Shown here piece after piece: positions 11,648 to 23,001 of a stretch of DNA of 64,000 nucleotides. The notes beneath the pieces were generated by a model. The model did not search any database. It worked only from the letters and a program-made list of their open reading frames with translations, and was not told where the DNA came from. The position numbers were made by a program, and so were the translations under genes. This DNA comes from Favolaschia claudopus (taxonomy: Eukaryota > Basidiomycota > Agaricomycetes > Agaricales > Mycenaceae), in contig JAWWNJ010000173.1 in the NCBI GenBank assembly GCA_037176885.1, forward strand, positions 124,001-188,000, given 5' to 3'. Each line of letters opens with the position of its first letter. Positions within the stretch are counted from its first letter, which is position 1.

Positions 11648-12063
11648 ATGGTGAGCTCATCGTCGGCGACGTTGTGGAGCGCATGGTTCACTGATGACTC
11701 GCAGCCGACACAAGTCCAACCACCGCCCCAGGACCACCACCACGATCTGCACGGGAAGAACGCGAATGCCCTTCACAGAGATGCCTTGATGCAAGCCCTT
11801 GGGTCGATACTCGCACCGGTGAGTCTGAATTCGACGCGTTGGGTGGAGTCGGCCTAGCTGGCGTCACGGAGGATCGACGCAGAAAATTTCATGAAAAAAG
11901 TCTTGTCTCGCGTCTTTCATGACTTGCTCTACTCCGTTGACGGCCGTATTCGCGAGCAGTAAGTCAAGGAGCGGATGTGGCCGATTTCGTCGAATTTTCT
12001 TCATTTTCTTTCGAAGTTTTCCTGTATTGGACTAAACTACGTTCCAGAAACGACCCTCAATGA
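11648..12063 (+). CDS. small protein, unrecognised (upstream member of an ATGA pair)
   Basis: Three exons (11648-11818, 11858-11958, 12048-12063) join in phase to 95 residues. The start is MVSSSSATLWSAWF, then a histidine/glutamine-rich stretch, and the well-formed helical segment ENFMKKVLSRVFHDLLYS ahead of VDGRIREQ. The first intron is only 39 nt; the second has a clear CTAAAC branch site and TTCCAG end. The stop TGA overlaps the ATG of the next frame. Skipping exon 2 would join exon 1 in frame to the next open frame, so the two may be isoforms of one gene. I do not recognise the family. Confidence 0.6.
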
Positions 12064-12506
12064 CGGGCCGCTCGTCCTCTCTATCCACTGTTGAATCGTC
12101 CCGTTCATCGTCTGGCACAGCCAGTCCAGCGCACGAGCATCCATCATTCCCACATCCTCACGCACATTCGCCACCACCGCCTCCTCCTCCCCCGCATTCC
12201 ACGCCTGTCCCTCATCCACACTCGCATCCACACTCGCCTCTTCACCCACATACCCACGCGCCTTCGCCGCTCGCCGAGTCTGCATCGATATCAGACGTCG
12301 AAGACCCCATTCCGAGTCAGGTCAGCTGTCAGCACCCTCACATTTTTACCCGCTGACCGCTCTTGCTCTTTGCATCCCAGGACACTCACTCCGAACCCTC
12401 TTCCATTGCCTCGATTTCAGGGCCGATTCCGCGCAGCAAGATCATCGACTCACTCAAGAGCAAGAACAGCGCCTGGGATGCTCTCATCCACGGCTCGTTC
12501 TCGTAA
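12060..12506 (+). CDS. proline/histidine-rich protein, unrecognised (downstream member of the ATGA pair)
   Basis: Two exons (12060-12320, 12381-12506) encode 128 residues if translation starts at the ATG that overlaps the previous stop. The N-terminal half is Ser-rich and then Pro/His-rich (SPPPPPPPPHSTPVPHPH). The C-terminal exon reads PRSKIIDSLKSKNSAWDALI and ends HGSFS, which looks conserved and structured. The intron has a clean GTCAGC donor and CATCCCAG acceptor. It could be a separate product or the second half of the gene at 11648 when that gene's exon 2 is skipped. Function unknown. Confidence 0.6.
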
Positions 12507-13114
12507 GAAGTTTATCGTGATTCCGTGTGCCGGACAACGGCTGGCGATAAGCTAGCTTTGGTAGGATGTCTTTCTCTCGCTCCTGGGTAACATGGGCATC
12601 GAAGACTGCGCGGGATCGGCGTTGCATGTAGGTCGTATTTGTAAATCTGTAGATGGGTGCCCTGGCTTCTGGATTTTCTCCCGCTGTACTACTAAACTCC
12701 CTGTTAATGTGCACTGTGTTTACTTACTTATGTACCCCTTGACGCTGCTCTGCTGTTTCAAGTTCAACGCTTCAAGCCAAAAGAAAAATCTCGTTGTGTC
12801 CGATTTAGGCAATCACATCAGATTCATAGCCACCTCACGCCATGTGATATGCCGTAAAGGACCAAGTTGATGCGCCTCCCTCGAGTCTTTGACTTAGTCT
12901 CTTGCACAGACTCAAGCTCGATAATTCGTTATAGATCTTTGACTTTACTTTGACTCGAATCATTCAAACGAACTTGAAGTTGAAAACTAGAAACCGCGAT
13001 TCAGAGGGAATCCAGAAAAGCTGCTTCTTATCCACAATTCTGACCGGTCACCCGCTCCGACTCTGCATGCTTCAGCAGCCATCTTCAATATTCAAACGGA
13101 TTCAATCTGAACTT
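12507..13114. other. spacer without a supported gene
   Basis: No coding signal. The 12880-13150 part is rich in CTTGAA/TTCAAG words, like the interior of elements A and B, and may be old element debris. Confidence 0.35.
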
Positions 13115-13575
13115 TCAAACGTCACGCTTCGAATTCAAAGCCTCCGTTGTTGGATACAACATGTAACAAGCATTTACTTGAGACTCTCTAACGCGACTTT
13201 TTCTCCGCCGGAACCATACGGCGAACACAGAAGCAAGGAATAGGAACGCCACACCTCCGCATACGCTGCCAATGACGGTCGCGACGGAAGAATGGGCGTG
13301 TGAGCTGTCCGGGAGATCTTGGATCTGTCCCGACATAGTTGTGGTGTACTTGCGGCGGCGGGCTTGCTGCTGCGAGTCGGTTCTCTAGACAGGGATTTCG
13401 AGGATTTCGGGCTGTATTCTGGTACTTGGTGCGTAATCTCGTCGCCACATATGTCATCGATTGTGCGGTTTACAATTACGGCGAACGACGCCCCTGCACG
13501 GCGGACTAAAAAGCAAAAAGAATTGAAGAAGGGACTGCCGACCATAAGTGTTTGCAAATTGCAATCCTGCACACT
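13115..13575 (-). pseudogene. truncated membrane-protein paralogue (copy 4)
   Basis: The minus strand begins with a hydrophobic leader and VNRTIDDICGDEITHQVPEY, the family start. It then jumps almost directly to a membrane helix, HSSVATVIGSVCGGVAFLFL, and WFRRRKSR in another frame. The central ectodomain with the cysteine pair and TWHDTT is missing. It lies just downstream of copy 3 on the same strand and is best read as a deleted, frame-broken copy. Confidence 0.7.
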
Positions 13576-13888
13576 AAGTACCCATTAGATATCAAGCATC
13601 AAAGCGCCGGCCGCTCAGTTCCAACAGATAGATTAGTACGCCCCGCATGGTGATATGTAACCAAATCTTTAAAACTCAGGTGGGACGCAAGACGTGACCT
13701 TTGCGCGACCTTCATAAATCATCATCATGCCATAAATGATATCTCTGAATATTGTCTGCGTAAAATTCTCGTGAGTATGATGGTTCCGAATACGGACCAC
13801 GCCAACAACTCTGCCTCCCAAGTAAGTAGTCCCAACACTGGCAAAATGTAAAATAACCGGCTGGAGAGTTGGCAATTGAATCCGGGGT

Positions 13889-15105
13889 TCAAGGTGTATA
13901 TGCAGGCAACTCCGGTAATAGGGATCTCGGCGCATCAAATACAGCGGATGGTGAGGGCCGTTGCGACTGAATCTTTGTCCTTGAATTTGACGGTTGTGGT
14001 GAAATCAGTGGCATTGTTAAACTGGACGCTTCCCGCCCTGTTGTCCCCACTGGCACCCACGCTGAGCCGGATGTAACACCAAGTCGCAACTGAGCGCTCG
14101 TGGGAGGAGCGACAGGGAAAGCATCTATATCAATATGTGGCGGCAAGGTTTTGCGTCTTCCGATTCGCCGCTTCAGGCTGAACCATAGAAGAACACACAC
14201 AATCAACCCAAAAATCACGATACCACAGACACTCCCGACCACAATGGCAACCGGGAATTGTGAAGATGTGGACCCGCTATTTGCAGAAGATGTGGTGGTA
14301 ATCTGAACAGTCACCGCAGAAGCACTGATCGTTCCAACCATATCACTGCTGATGGAGGACGAGGTGCCAGTCGGAATTTGCCCTTGGTCATCAATTCTTT
14401 AAATGCGTGAGTTGCAATATCACTTTCAAACGACGGCTACGCCGCCGACTCACGTATAAATTGCGTAGTCAAATAACAGCGCATTGGGCATATTGGATTC
14501 ATCGAACACACCCTTTATGCCTGCGACCAAGGTGTGTGCTTTATTGCTGAGGCCGTCCTTTTTGAACATCGGAACAGAATATTCCATCTCGTTGGTGCTG
14601 GCATTCGGAGCGTGAACGTATGTGTCAACAGCCGCTCCGTCTAGGCTGAATTGCACTCTGACCCCGAAATTGCCGCCGCCGTTGTTTGGAGCAATACCGA
14701 AAAAATAGATTGCACTGCCTGGATTCAATATCAAAGAGACGCTCGCTCAAGGGGATTGAGGAACACACCTGTGAACTCTAAAGTGACAGTGTGCATACCT
14801 TGGGTAGTGGATTCTCCGATGGTGGTGTCGTGCCATGTTCGATCGAGTGTTAGATTGGGATCGGGTTGGAGCGTACACCCAGTGCAATTACCATTCTACA
14901 GGTATACTTTGAGCAGGCCGTACAAAGAGAAGTGTTTAGGATTTACCAGTACAACCGTCCACACATCCGTCGGGCTGTACACTGGCAGCTGTCCCGTTAA
15001 CTCGTCGCCATTGAAGTCATCGATTGTGCGGTTGGAAAGAACCGCAATGGAGGCTCTTCCACTCGCCAAGGTGTAGAAAGCGATAAAGAACAGACGACAG
15101 AACAT
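13889..15105 (-). CDS. secreted/one-pass membrane protein, NRTIDDFNGD family, copy 3
   Basis: Exons 15105-14947, 14895-14769, 14718-14454 and 14396-13889 give 352 residues. The intron positions and phases equal those of copies 1 and 2, but the sequence is much diverged. Features in order: signal peptide, SNRTIDDFNGDELTGQLPVY, GNCTGC, LDRTWHDTT, GSAIYFFG, LLFDYAIYT, a Ser/Thr stalk, and the helix VAIVVGSVCGIVIFGLIVCV followed by LLWFSLKRRIGRRK. I chose the second ATG (MFCRLFF). TATTTAAG then sits at a distance from the start similar to the TATA boxes of the other copies, and the signal peptide has equal length; the first ATG is at 15126. Function unknown. Confidence 0.83.
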
Positions 15106-15126
15106 GTCTGAAGCTACATATAGCAT

Positions 15127-16025
15127 TGCGGTGGCTTAAATACCATGTCGGGCAGAGATCAAGGATAGATATCTGAATTTTGTTTTAAATGGGTGAATGC
15201 ATTGCTTTCACACCGTCGCATGGTTGCCGTATACGTATAGCTTGGACCAATGATCAAAGATAATCAGGCTCAATCTTGTTGCGGGAAAGAAACATTGAGG
15301 CGTTGAGGATAATCAATGCGTGATTCACCGTCCCATAGAGATGTTGTATACTTGAATTCCATTCTATATTTACGTTGGTTTACTAAGCCGGCAAAGGTAA
15401 AAAAAGTTGAACCACTCAACACGTGACCAATGTAACCTCGAACATTCGCCCCTGGCTTCGATTTCGCATGCAAATAATTGGAAATATCACTCGACTGCCA
15501 TATTTTGGATTCAAAGAGCCCTGGGCCTGCGATATCCCTTGAAGTGCCAGCGCTGCTGTCGGGGAATAACCAGCGGTATGTCGGCTCTATTCACTTTCTT
15601 GAATTTTCTCCTTTCTTGTTCGGAAACGCATCAAATTTGAAGGCATGTGAGAGCTAGAGCTTTCCTGTCCACATTGAGCTTATTCACTTCTCAAAGGCCT
15701 TGCGTAAAGTTCATGAGTCTATCAATACTCAAGGAATTCTAACGGTTGTTAGACCGTGTTACGTCGCCACATTGCCAGAAATTGGAGTACCTTGGACGAA
15801 CTTGAAGTCGATGGATCAATCCACACCACGAACGAATGACGGAAAAGATTCGAAATTACACGGTGCTCGCTGAATTCAAGGTTGCTATTTACTCTTATTA
15901 GCTTTGCGATCATGAAACTTTGGCCTACGAATCGAAAAAGGGTCAGCCGCGGTGCCGATGAAACAAGGAAAGATAACTACTAGAGTTCTGGGCATTCACA
16001 TCTCATACATACATTCCCATCAGTG
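15127..16025. other. spacer without a supported gene
   Basis: This is an AT-rich stretch upstream of copy 3 and downstream of the dehydrogenase gene. No motif or coding region was found. Confidence 0.45.
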
Positions 16026-17317
16026 TCAATCGAACCAGGTCCCACCGTTTATTGAGATCTGAAGCAGAGGACGAATCTCAGAACCAAGTAAGAATGCATG
16101 GCATCAAAGCTCACCGTCTGCCCTGAAGCGAGTCTCAGAATCATCGAGAAACAGCATCCAATAAACGCACCCGTAATAAACGCCGACTCTTTGCTAGCCA
16201 GAAAGGCGACCGAGTCGGCAACTTCCTCCGGCATTCTTTCCAACTTGTCAATATACCGAAACGAGAAGAAAATGTCGCAGACCCTATTCTTTTGAGTGCG
16301 GACTTCGCTATACTCTGTTCTTTGATTTAGTTGGCCAGCTTGATCGAGTTTTTTTTTTTCGTGCAGCAACCTTTTGGATCATATCCGATGGGTCTCCATT
16401 CAAAGATGCCACACTCACTGAGGATGGCGGCCACAGTGAGTGATATGAGATACGCGTCTGCGTTAGAAACTTACGTATGGGAGTTTCAATACATCCAGGA
16501 GCATACGCGTTTACCGTGATGCCATGCGCGCCAAATTCAATAGCTTGACCCATATTAGCGTCCATTGAGAGCCTTACTCGCCATACCTGCAGCCTGCGTT
16601 AACCCTCGGATCGCAAATTTTGAAGCACAATAAGGCCCTGGTACTCTTCCTAGATGCGCGCTCATCACTGTAATTCAGCATCTCAGAATGAAGATCACAT
16701 TCCTTGTTTGCCAGCAACAGACGAGGCGCCGATGATTCTCCCACCTCGTCCCTGGCTGATCATATGGATACCTGCGTACTTGTAGCAGAGAAATGTTCCA
16801 CGAGAATTGATGTTCATGACTCGTTCGTACTCTTCGAGTGGCACTGAATAAATAATAAATACCATTTCAAGTAATTTTACAAAGTAGAGGGAGAATCTTC
16901 ACCTTCGTGAAAAGAGATCCCGGGCTTTCCAATGACCCCAGCGTTCGCCACAACCTAACAAATGTTCGATGCAGAAACTTGTGAGACTTTCGACAAGCAA
17001 ACCGACAACATCAAGTGCGCCGTACTGCTCGACTGTACGAGCAAATAACTCCTTCACTTGTTCCTCCTGTGACACGTCGGCAATATGCTGCGATACATTA
17101 CGTCCCATTGCGCGTATCTCCGCCACAACTGCGTCCAGTTTCTCCTGGCTCGCGAGAACATCGTTGACGACAACGTCGAAACCCTCCGTTGCCAATCTGA
17201 TAGCTACGGAACGGCCGATTCCCTGCGCTAAATTCAGGATGAGATCGTGCCAGTGAACTAGAAAGGTGCGTTACCGGCGCCGGTGACGAGAGCTACGCCT
17301 TTGTGCGATGGTGGCAT
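16026..17317 (-). CDS. short-chain dehydrogenase/reductase (SDR), acetoin/diacetyl-reductase-like
   Basis: After splicing about nine short introns the minus strand gives an intact protein of about 253 residues. It carries the nucleotide-binding motif TGAAQGIG (about 12-19), ANAG, the Asn of MNINSRG (about 116), the Ser of GASSVAGKQG, and the Tyr/Lys of PYCASK (about 159 and 163). NAYAPGCIETPI, LASKESAFITGQT and the end SINGGTWFD follow. All key SDR residues are present and the length is normal. It would reduce or oxidise a carbonyl/hydroxyl group with NAD(H) or NADP(H) in the cytosol; the substrate cannot be told from sequence. A 20-nt exon encoding SALKRIG must be included, and the intron before it contains an 11-A run. 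The first exon is 17317-17275. Confidence 0.85.
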
Positions 17318-17706
17318 GTTACAGAGAGTTCGGAACATTCGGCCGAGCCTGAGGACAAATACGTAACAACAACAACCGTTACTGAACGCCAAACGCTCAA
17401 AAAGGAAATTTTCACGGCTGTTGATGCGAAGCCGGAACTAGAAACAATCATGGACATGCCTTCGTGGGCGCCGCTTAAATTTCCAAGCGTCGGATCAAGT
17501 TGCTCACTCGCCTCCATTGAAGGCTGCAAAAATGAGGGGACTTGTGGCTACAGATTCCTGCTCCAATATCCTTATGTATAATTAAATGAAGCTATACAAC
17601 CCACAACATTCCATCTACCAATGATACAGACTCAAAACTTGAAATACAATGCGGAATATCCGAGATAACAACAACAAATCCGAAATGAGAAAGCGTCTAC
17701 ACGAGA
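17318..17706. other. upstream region of the SDR gene
   Basis: This stretch lies between the SDR start and the end of the secreted-protein gene on the same strand. It should hold the SDR promoter. No TATA box or other site stands out. Confidence 0.35.
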
Positions 17707-18980
17707 TCAGAACTTGAGGGTCTTTTCGCCGGCGGGCTAAAGAGGCGACAAGTCAGAACACTGCAAAGTTAATTCGATCGGAAGTGAAGCTTACACTCGA
17801 CGTGGCCTCAGCCTTGTTAGCACCAGCTGCAGCAGTCTTGGCGGCCTATCGGGCTTTGATTGAGCATTGTATGGCAGTGAATCCGAAGAGAGAACGTACG
17901 GCGGCTTGGCTCATCACGGATGCAATGGCGCTCTTGGCAACTTCAGATGCACTTTTTGCAGCTTCGGCACCTTTGGCAGCCTCACCACCCTTGGCAGCTT
18001 CACCACCCTCAGCACCTTTGGCGGCTTCACCCTTAGCAGCTTCAGCACCTTTAGCGGCTTCACCACCCTTGGCAGCTTCACCACCTTCAGCACCCTTGGC
18101 GGCTTCACCACCCTCAGCGCCCTTGGCAGCTTCACCGCCCTTCGCCGCCTATTTCGAGAGCGACGTCAACGATGAAAGGAAGTCAGAATTCTCAGACTTC
18201 GCTTACCTCGCCGGTCTCCTTGTTCTCACCCTCGTTCTTATTCTCGTTCTGATTCTCATTCTTGTTCTCGGCGTTCTTGTTCTCGTTCTCATTCTTATTC
18301 TCGTTCTGGTTTTCATTCTTGTTCTCGTTGTTGTTGTTCTGCAAAGGTCAAAGATGAGCTCCCGTTATGAGGACGAATTCAGCAGAGAACACTCACTTCG
18401 TTGTTGTTATTGGCATTGGCGCCGCCGAGTCCGGCCTTCTCGCAGGCTACTCCGACTTCGGCACCAAGTTTACCACCCGCCTCCAAGATTGCCTGACAAC
18501 ATACTCAATAATCTATTTCTTCTCAAAAAAAAAAAGGGAGGCCGGCTCACCTGCACGGCAGCGAGTTGTGCCTGGACGTTGGCGTCATTGCTGAATGCAA
18601 ATATCAGGATACGAATAAAATGAACGATGAAGGCTGAACGGTTTCGTACACTTTGATGTTCTTGAACAGGGTGATGCCGGTTGCAACCAATTGTCCGGCG
18701 AGAGCACCACTGTCGCACTATTGACATGAAAGGTTATGAGCCAAGAGAAGATAGATGAGGGATAGAAAATACGCACCGCAGCCTTGAAGTCAGCGTTGGC
18801 GTTGGCAGCATTGCCGCCCTCGGTCGCGGTGGCGGCGGCGTTACCGGCTTCCTTCCCGTTAGCCTCCTCAGCGCGAGCCAGACGGTCGAAGCTGGTGCGG
18901 CTTGCTAACGGGGCCGCATTGGCGGTCAAGAAGGACGTCGCCAGGACCGCGAGAACGAAAGAGACAGAAAGGCGAGGCAT
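17707..18980 (-). CDS. secreted low-complexity protein with NEN/KNE and AAKGGE repeats
   Basis: About eight exons join in phase to roughly 290 residues. The signal peptide is clear (MPRLSVSFVLAVLATSFLTA, cleavage near ANA-AP). A region ending CDSGALAGQLVATGITLF follows, then LEAGGKLGAEVGVACEKAG, giving only two cysteines in the mature protein. Next is an asparagine/glutamate/lysine tract (ENKNENQNENKNE units) in its own exon. Another exon encodes about ten EAAKG(G/A) units with alanine-rich helix-like repeats. The end is PAGEKTLKF. The protein is likely exported and largely unfolded or helical, as in a cell-wall or matrix component; that role is inferred. The repeat exons are flanked by phase-0 introns, so repeat number could change without frame loss. 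Confidence 0.82.
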
Positions 18981-21537
18981 TGTAAATTCAAAGTTGAAGA
19001 AAGGTGATGGGTGAACGAAGTTGAAGTGAGTGTAAAGTGCTGAAACCAGAGCAAGCTGGGTTTGTTGAAACAAGAAAGTGCAGAAGGAAGTGGAAGAAAC
19101 AGGAAAGGGACCAAGCCTATCGAAACAGGCAGCTTCGTTAGCCTTTTAAAGCACTCGGTATACAATGAATATTAATGCCATAACTCCAGCCAAGACTTTT
19201 GTCGTCGTCGAGTAGATGGAAAAGATCGGAACGTTTGGAGATCTGCTCGCACCCATACGTTGCGAGGCCGCTCAATAGTAACCCGTGCGAGAGAGCCCAA
19301 AGAAACATTATCCGATCAAGTGCCGGTCCAGAGAGGACAGAGCGCTGCAGCCTGCCAGTAAGGGACGCGGAAATGCGAATTCGTCCGGGCACTATACATC
19401 TGGCCGAATTAAGGGTACAGTAGCAGTAACAGTCTGTCGAAGTGGAAAGAATCAAACTTCAACTTCACGTCGTCACGGCCAAGCCAGAGATAGAGTTACC
19501 GCAAAATGCGGCGAAAAGTCCTCGATGAAGGAGGATGACCTTGAATCATGAAGGAGATTCGGAGAATCGGAGCTGCTGGGAGTTGTTGGGATGCTCGGAT
19601 CAGACTGCCAAGCCTGATGTCGAGGTCAATTCACTGTCAATTCTCGAAGATTATGGCGAGGGGCATATCTGTCAGTGGTGTCGCCGTGCTTGACGACTAC
19701 CGATATTCGAGAAACTCCGCCCGACCGAAATACTTGCAGGTTATCGGAGACCGCCCAACTCCAACGGTGCGGCGTCTGTATGTACTTCTGGAGAAAAATA
19801 AGACACTGGGGTTCCGCTAGCGCCGATGCATTGATTTGTGGATTCGCGTCATCCGAAAACTATGGGGACGTTAGTGCGGGTGCGGAGGTAACTTAACACC
19901 ACTCGAGTTCACTGACCCAACCTTTCGGGCCCGAAGGCTGAAGCAGATCTCCATCGATACTTCCGCTGTGCGTAGCGACATCCACGACTCCTACTGGTTC
20001 TTGCTGGACAAGGGTAGGAACGGAGGACGAGTGTTTCAGAGTGTTTCAGGTGGTGCGGGCCCGGCGCGGGGCGCGCTACCGTTAATCAACTTGAAGGGGA
20101 AGACTGTAGTGTATAGGCATTGGCAAGCGTACAACTTCAAGGGATACCGTGACATTGTGTTTCAGCCTGGATGCGATGGATTGGGTGGATGCTGCAACGA
20201 CTCGGAATCAGGCTATCAGCGGATTCCTCCAATTAGACGATTGCTAAAGCATGAGCGAGAGCACGTCATGCATGCCAGCTACGGATTTCGCAACGACTTC
20301 AGATATTTGGTGACCGCCAACTTGCAAGCAGATGTCATTCGACCACCGCCCACCACTGCCCCGAGCCCGAGTAACGCATTCGAGAATCGAGATGGGTACT
20401 CGTGTGATGGTATGTACCTCCGCCCCTCAGGCCTCAAGCATAGTCGGCGGTCTGTCGTCTTCCCATCCGTACACATGCCGCATGCCTCCACTGACGTCGT
20501 TTTGCGGGACGACAAGGCTACCTCTGTGCTTGCTTTCACTGCTGGCGGCGGAGGTGGGCATGGGCATAGGGATGCAGAGCCTGGTATGAATCATGAGCGT
20601 CAATGCGAGAATACGGAGCCGTCAATTGGGCGACCATTGTCGGGAGACAGGGGGCGCAGCAAAACATCCTATCGAGCACGACGCGGGGAATTGGGTTGTT
20701 ATCCTTGTTACATACTCTAGCGTCAAGGCCAGAAGGGGTGCAATGCAGACAGCGTATAGACAAAGGTACCGGACAGACATCGTCTACAGACACGCTAAAA
20801 AAGTCAACACATGCATTGCGTCGATTTTATCTCGAAAAGCAAGCTGCAATGGGTGATTTTGTGAAAGTCAGGATAAGAACCGGTCCAGGTCAGGGCGAAA
20901 GGGCGAAAGCAAAGTGCTCCAAAGTTGCTCCTCAGAGATGCGCACGAGAGCGACTGAATTATCGGAGGGCAGGTCGTCGGTGGAGGCTCAGGGTAGCTCA
21001 GGATAATGAAGTGCTGTACAGAGTAGCGCCGATAAGACTGAGATATGCCAGTGGTGGCTCAATGGGTAGAATTGAGATTGGGATTGTCAAGTCCGATGCC
21101 AGCGCAAGAAATTGGTCCACCCAGACGTTGCCCAAACTTTCCGCCCAGATTGATATTCAAGACGCGGTTTGTGAGACTAGCTAGCAGACGGAGTCTTCCA
21201 CTCAGTCGTGCTCGATGTGGTGGAAAGAGGTGACCCTAACCTCGCACGAATCACCCTAACCCTAGTGACTCATGCTCTTCTTCAGAATTCTTGCCTTTTC
21301 TGAATTCCAAGCTCTTCCTTGTGGCAAGTTGCGTTTTGCGCGATCCTATTCAATTCATACAAAGCCAAAACTATTTCATTATATTGCGCACTGTATCAAA
21401 AATCCAACGTACAAGGCCAAAAGTACACGGAAAGCCGACACAAAAAGGGATACAGATGTACACTACCAGTAGCTAACGATGTGGGGGGGTGACGCGACGG
21501 ACGGACGAAAGACGAAAACGGATATGAATAAAGTAAG
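18981..21537. other. long intergenic stretch with one dubious frame
   Basis: No gene can be supported. A 250-codon frame exists at 19968-20720 on the plus strand, but its product has no recognisable motif and mixed composition, and other frames overlap it. Near 21233-21262 the telomere-like words ACCCTAAC and ACCCTAACCCTAG occur, downstream of the histone gene. Confidence 0.4.
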
Positions 21538-22105
21538 TTAAGCAACAGGCACTTGATCCTTCTTCGGCTTCGCAGCAGCGGTGGTGAGACTCTTATGGAT
21601 GAACGGCAAGACGCCTCCACCCGCGATCGTCGCGCGCACGAGGGTGTCGAGCTCTTCGTCGCCGCGGATGGCAAGCTGCAGATGCCGGGGCGTTATACGC
21701 TTGACGCGGAGGTCCTTCGACGCGTTGCCTGGAATTATAATAAGTAGCCTGCGTCAGGCGCAGTACGCGATGATGATTCGGGTGGCACGCACCTGCGAGT
21801 TCCAGCACCTCAGCGGTCAGATACTCCAAGATCGCCGACGTATACACCGCAGCCTTGGCACCGATGCGAACGTTATGCTGCGTTCGCTGCTTGAGATACC
21901 GATGTATACGTCCCACAGGGAACTGTCGAGCGAACAAACCCAACATGAATTCAGATTGATTTCTAATGTCAGAAGGCCAAAAGCGCACCTGCAGACCGGC
22001 TTTCTGACTCCTCGTCTGTATCGACCGAGCGGCGTTCGGTGTGCCCACGGTGCCACTAGCCCCACCGGATTTCGACTTGCCGCCAGATTTTGCAGCAGGT
22101 GCCAT
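21538..22105 (-). CDS. HTZ1: histone variant H2A.Z
   Basis: Exons 22105-21989, 21922-21793 and 21728-21538 give 145 residues. The core reads [20 protein letters not shown], then [40 protein letters not shown] and [20 protein letters not shown], and then [32 protein letters not shown] with IAGGGV marks H2A.Z rather than canonical H2A, and there is no SQE phosphorylation end. The N-tail ([15 protein letters not shown]) has acetylatable lysines in glycine context as expected. H2A.Z replaces H2A in nucleosomes near promoters, placed by an SWR1-type remodeller. Both introns are phase-consistent and of normal length (66 and 64 nt). Confidence 0.97.
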
Positions 22106-23001
22106 AGCCAATTCTGATTGCCTTTTGCGGAGAGACGTCAGACAGGAAACGACCGCGTCGCTGGAAAGACCGCTCACGCGAAGATACAGAGAAAAGCTGA
22201 GCAGGTATTTCTGAGTAGAGAGTATTGAGTTGGAGTCGAAAAGCCGGCGCTGGGGAGGGGCGTACAAGGGATGAAGGCAAATTTGGTGGAAGTTGGATGT
22301 GGTTCCGGAGGAAGGAGCGAGAAATAAATAGACGTAAATACCCGGGATTCCCACCGCCTTTCTCTGAGCAACGAATATCAACAATCATTTCTTTCGTCGT
22401 TTTCTGTCCTTTAGTGGCCTTTGTGTGCAATTCGGAGCGCCTGACGGTCAAAGAATTCGTTTGACTTCTTTTTGACGCCTTTCTCGCCTTGGGGCATTCA
22501 AAACTCGACGCTTTCTGCGAAATCCAAGGTAGTACAAAGCAGAAAGAGAGTCTCTCTCTCCGGCGCGCAGTCGATCTTCAAACATTATTACAAGACCCAA
22601 TTTGAAGCCTAGCTGTGCAATAAAACCCAAAGTACTGTTCATCGGACAAGCCAGACTTGGGCAACCCGCAAGACACCCCTTGCGACTACCTCACCCGCAT
22701 CGCGGCTCATCTTGACCTAGTCATCTTACATTCCATCCGAACCCTCGCACGACGCGCCTGATACTCACTCTCATCCGTCGAATATGGATTATTATTTCCG
22801 AACGTCGGTCCCATCCGGTGCAGCTGCAGTGCCATCTTTCAGACCCTGCTCCCCGGCAATATCAACCTCATTCGCGGTCAAAATACAACATTCGGATTCG
22901 GGGTACACGCGGACGGACGGGATATAGTTTGTACAGTATGTATGTGGAAGGCAATATTCAAGCATCTGCGATGGTAACATTCCGGACCCGCAGAATACAA
23001 A
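22106..23001. other. intergenic, upstream of H2A.Z
   Basis: This stretch contains the H2A.Z promoter at its left end. No further gene was found. Confidence 0.4.

Noticed and set aside
19968..20720. 250-codon open frame on the plus strand
   Set aside because: No motif, uneven composition, several competing frames on both strands, and no splice context; a chance frame is the simpler reading.
21233..21262. Telomere-like CCCTAA words
   Set aside because: Only two to three imperfect units, far from any array; not a telomere or clear relic.
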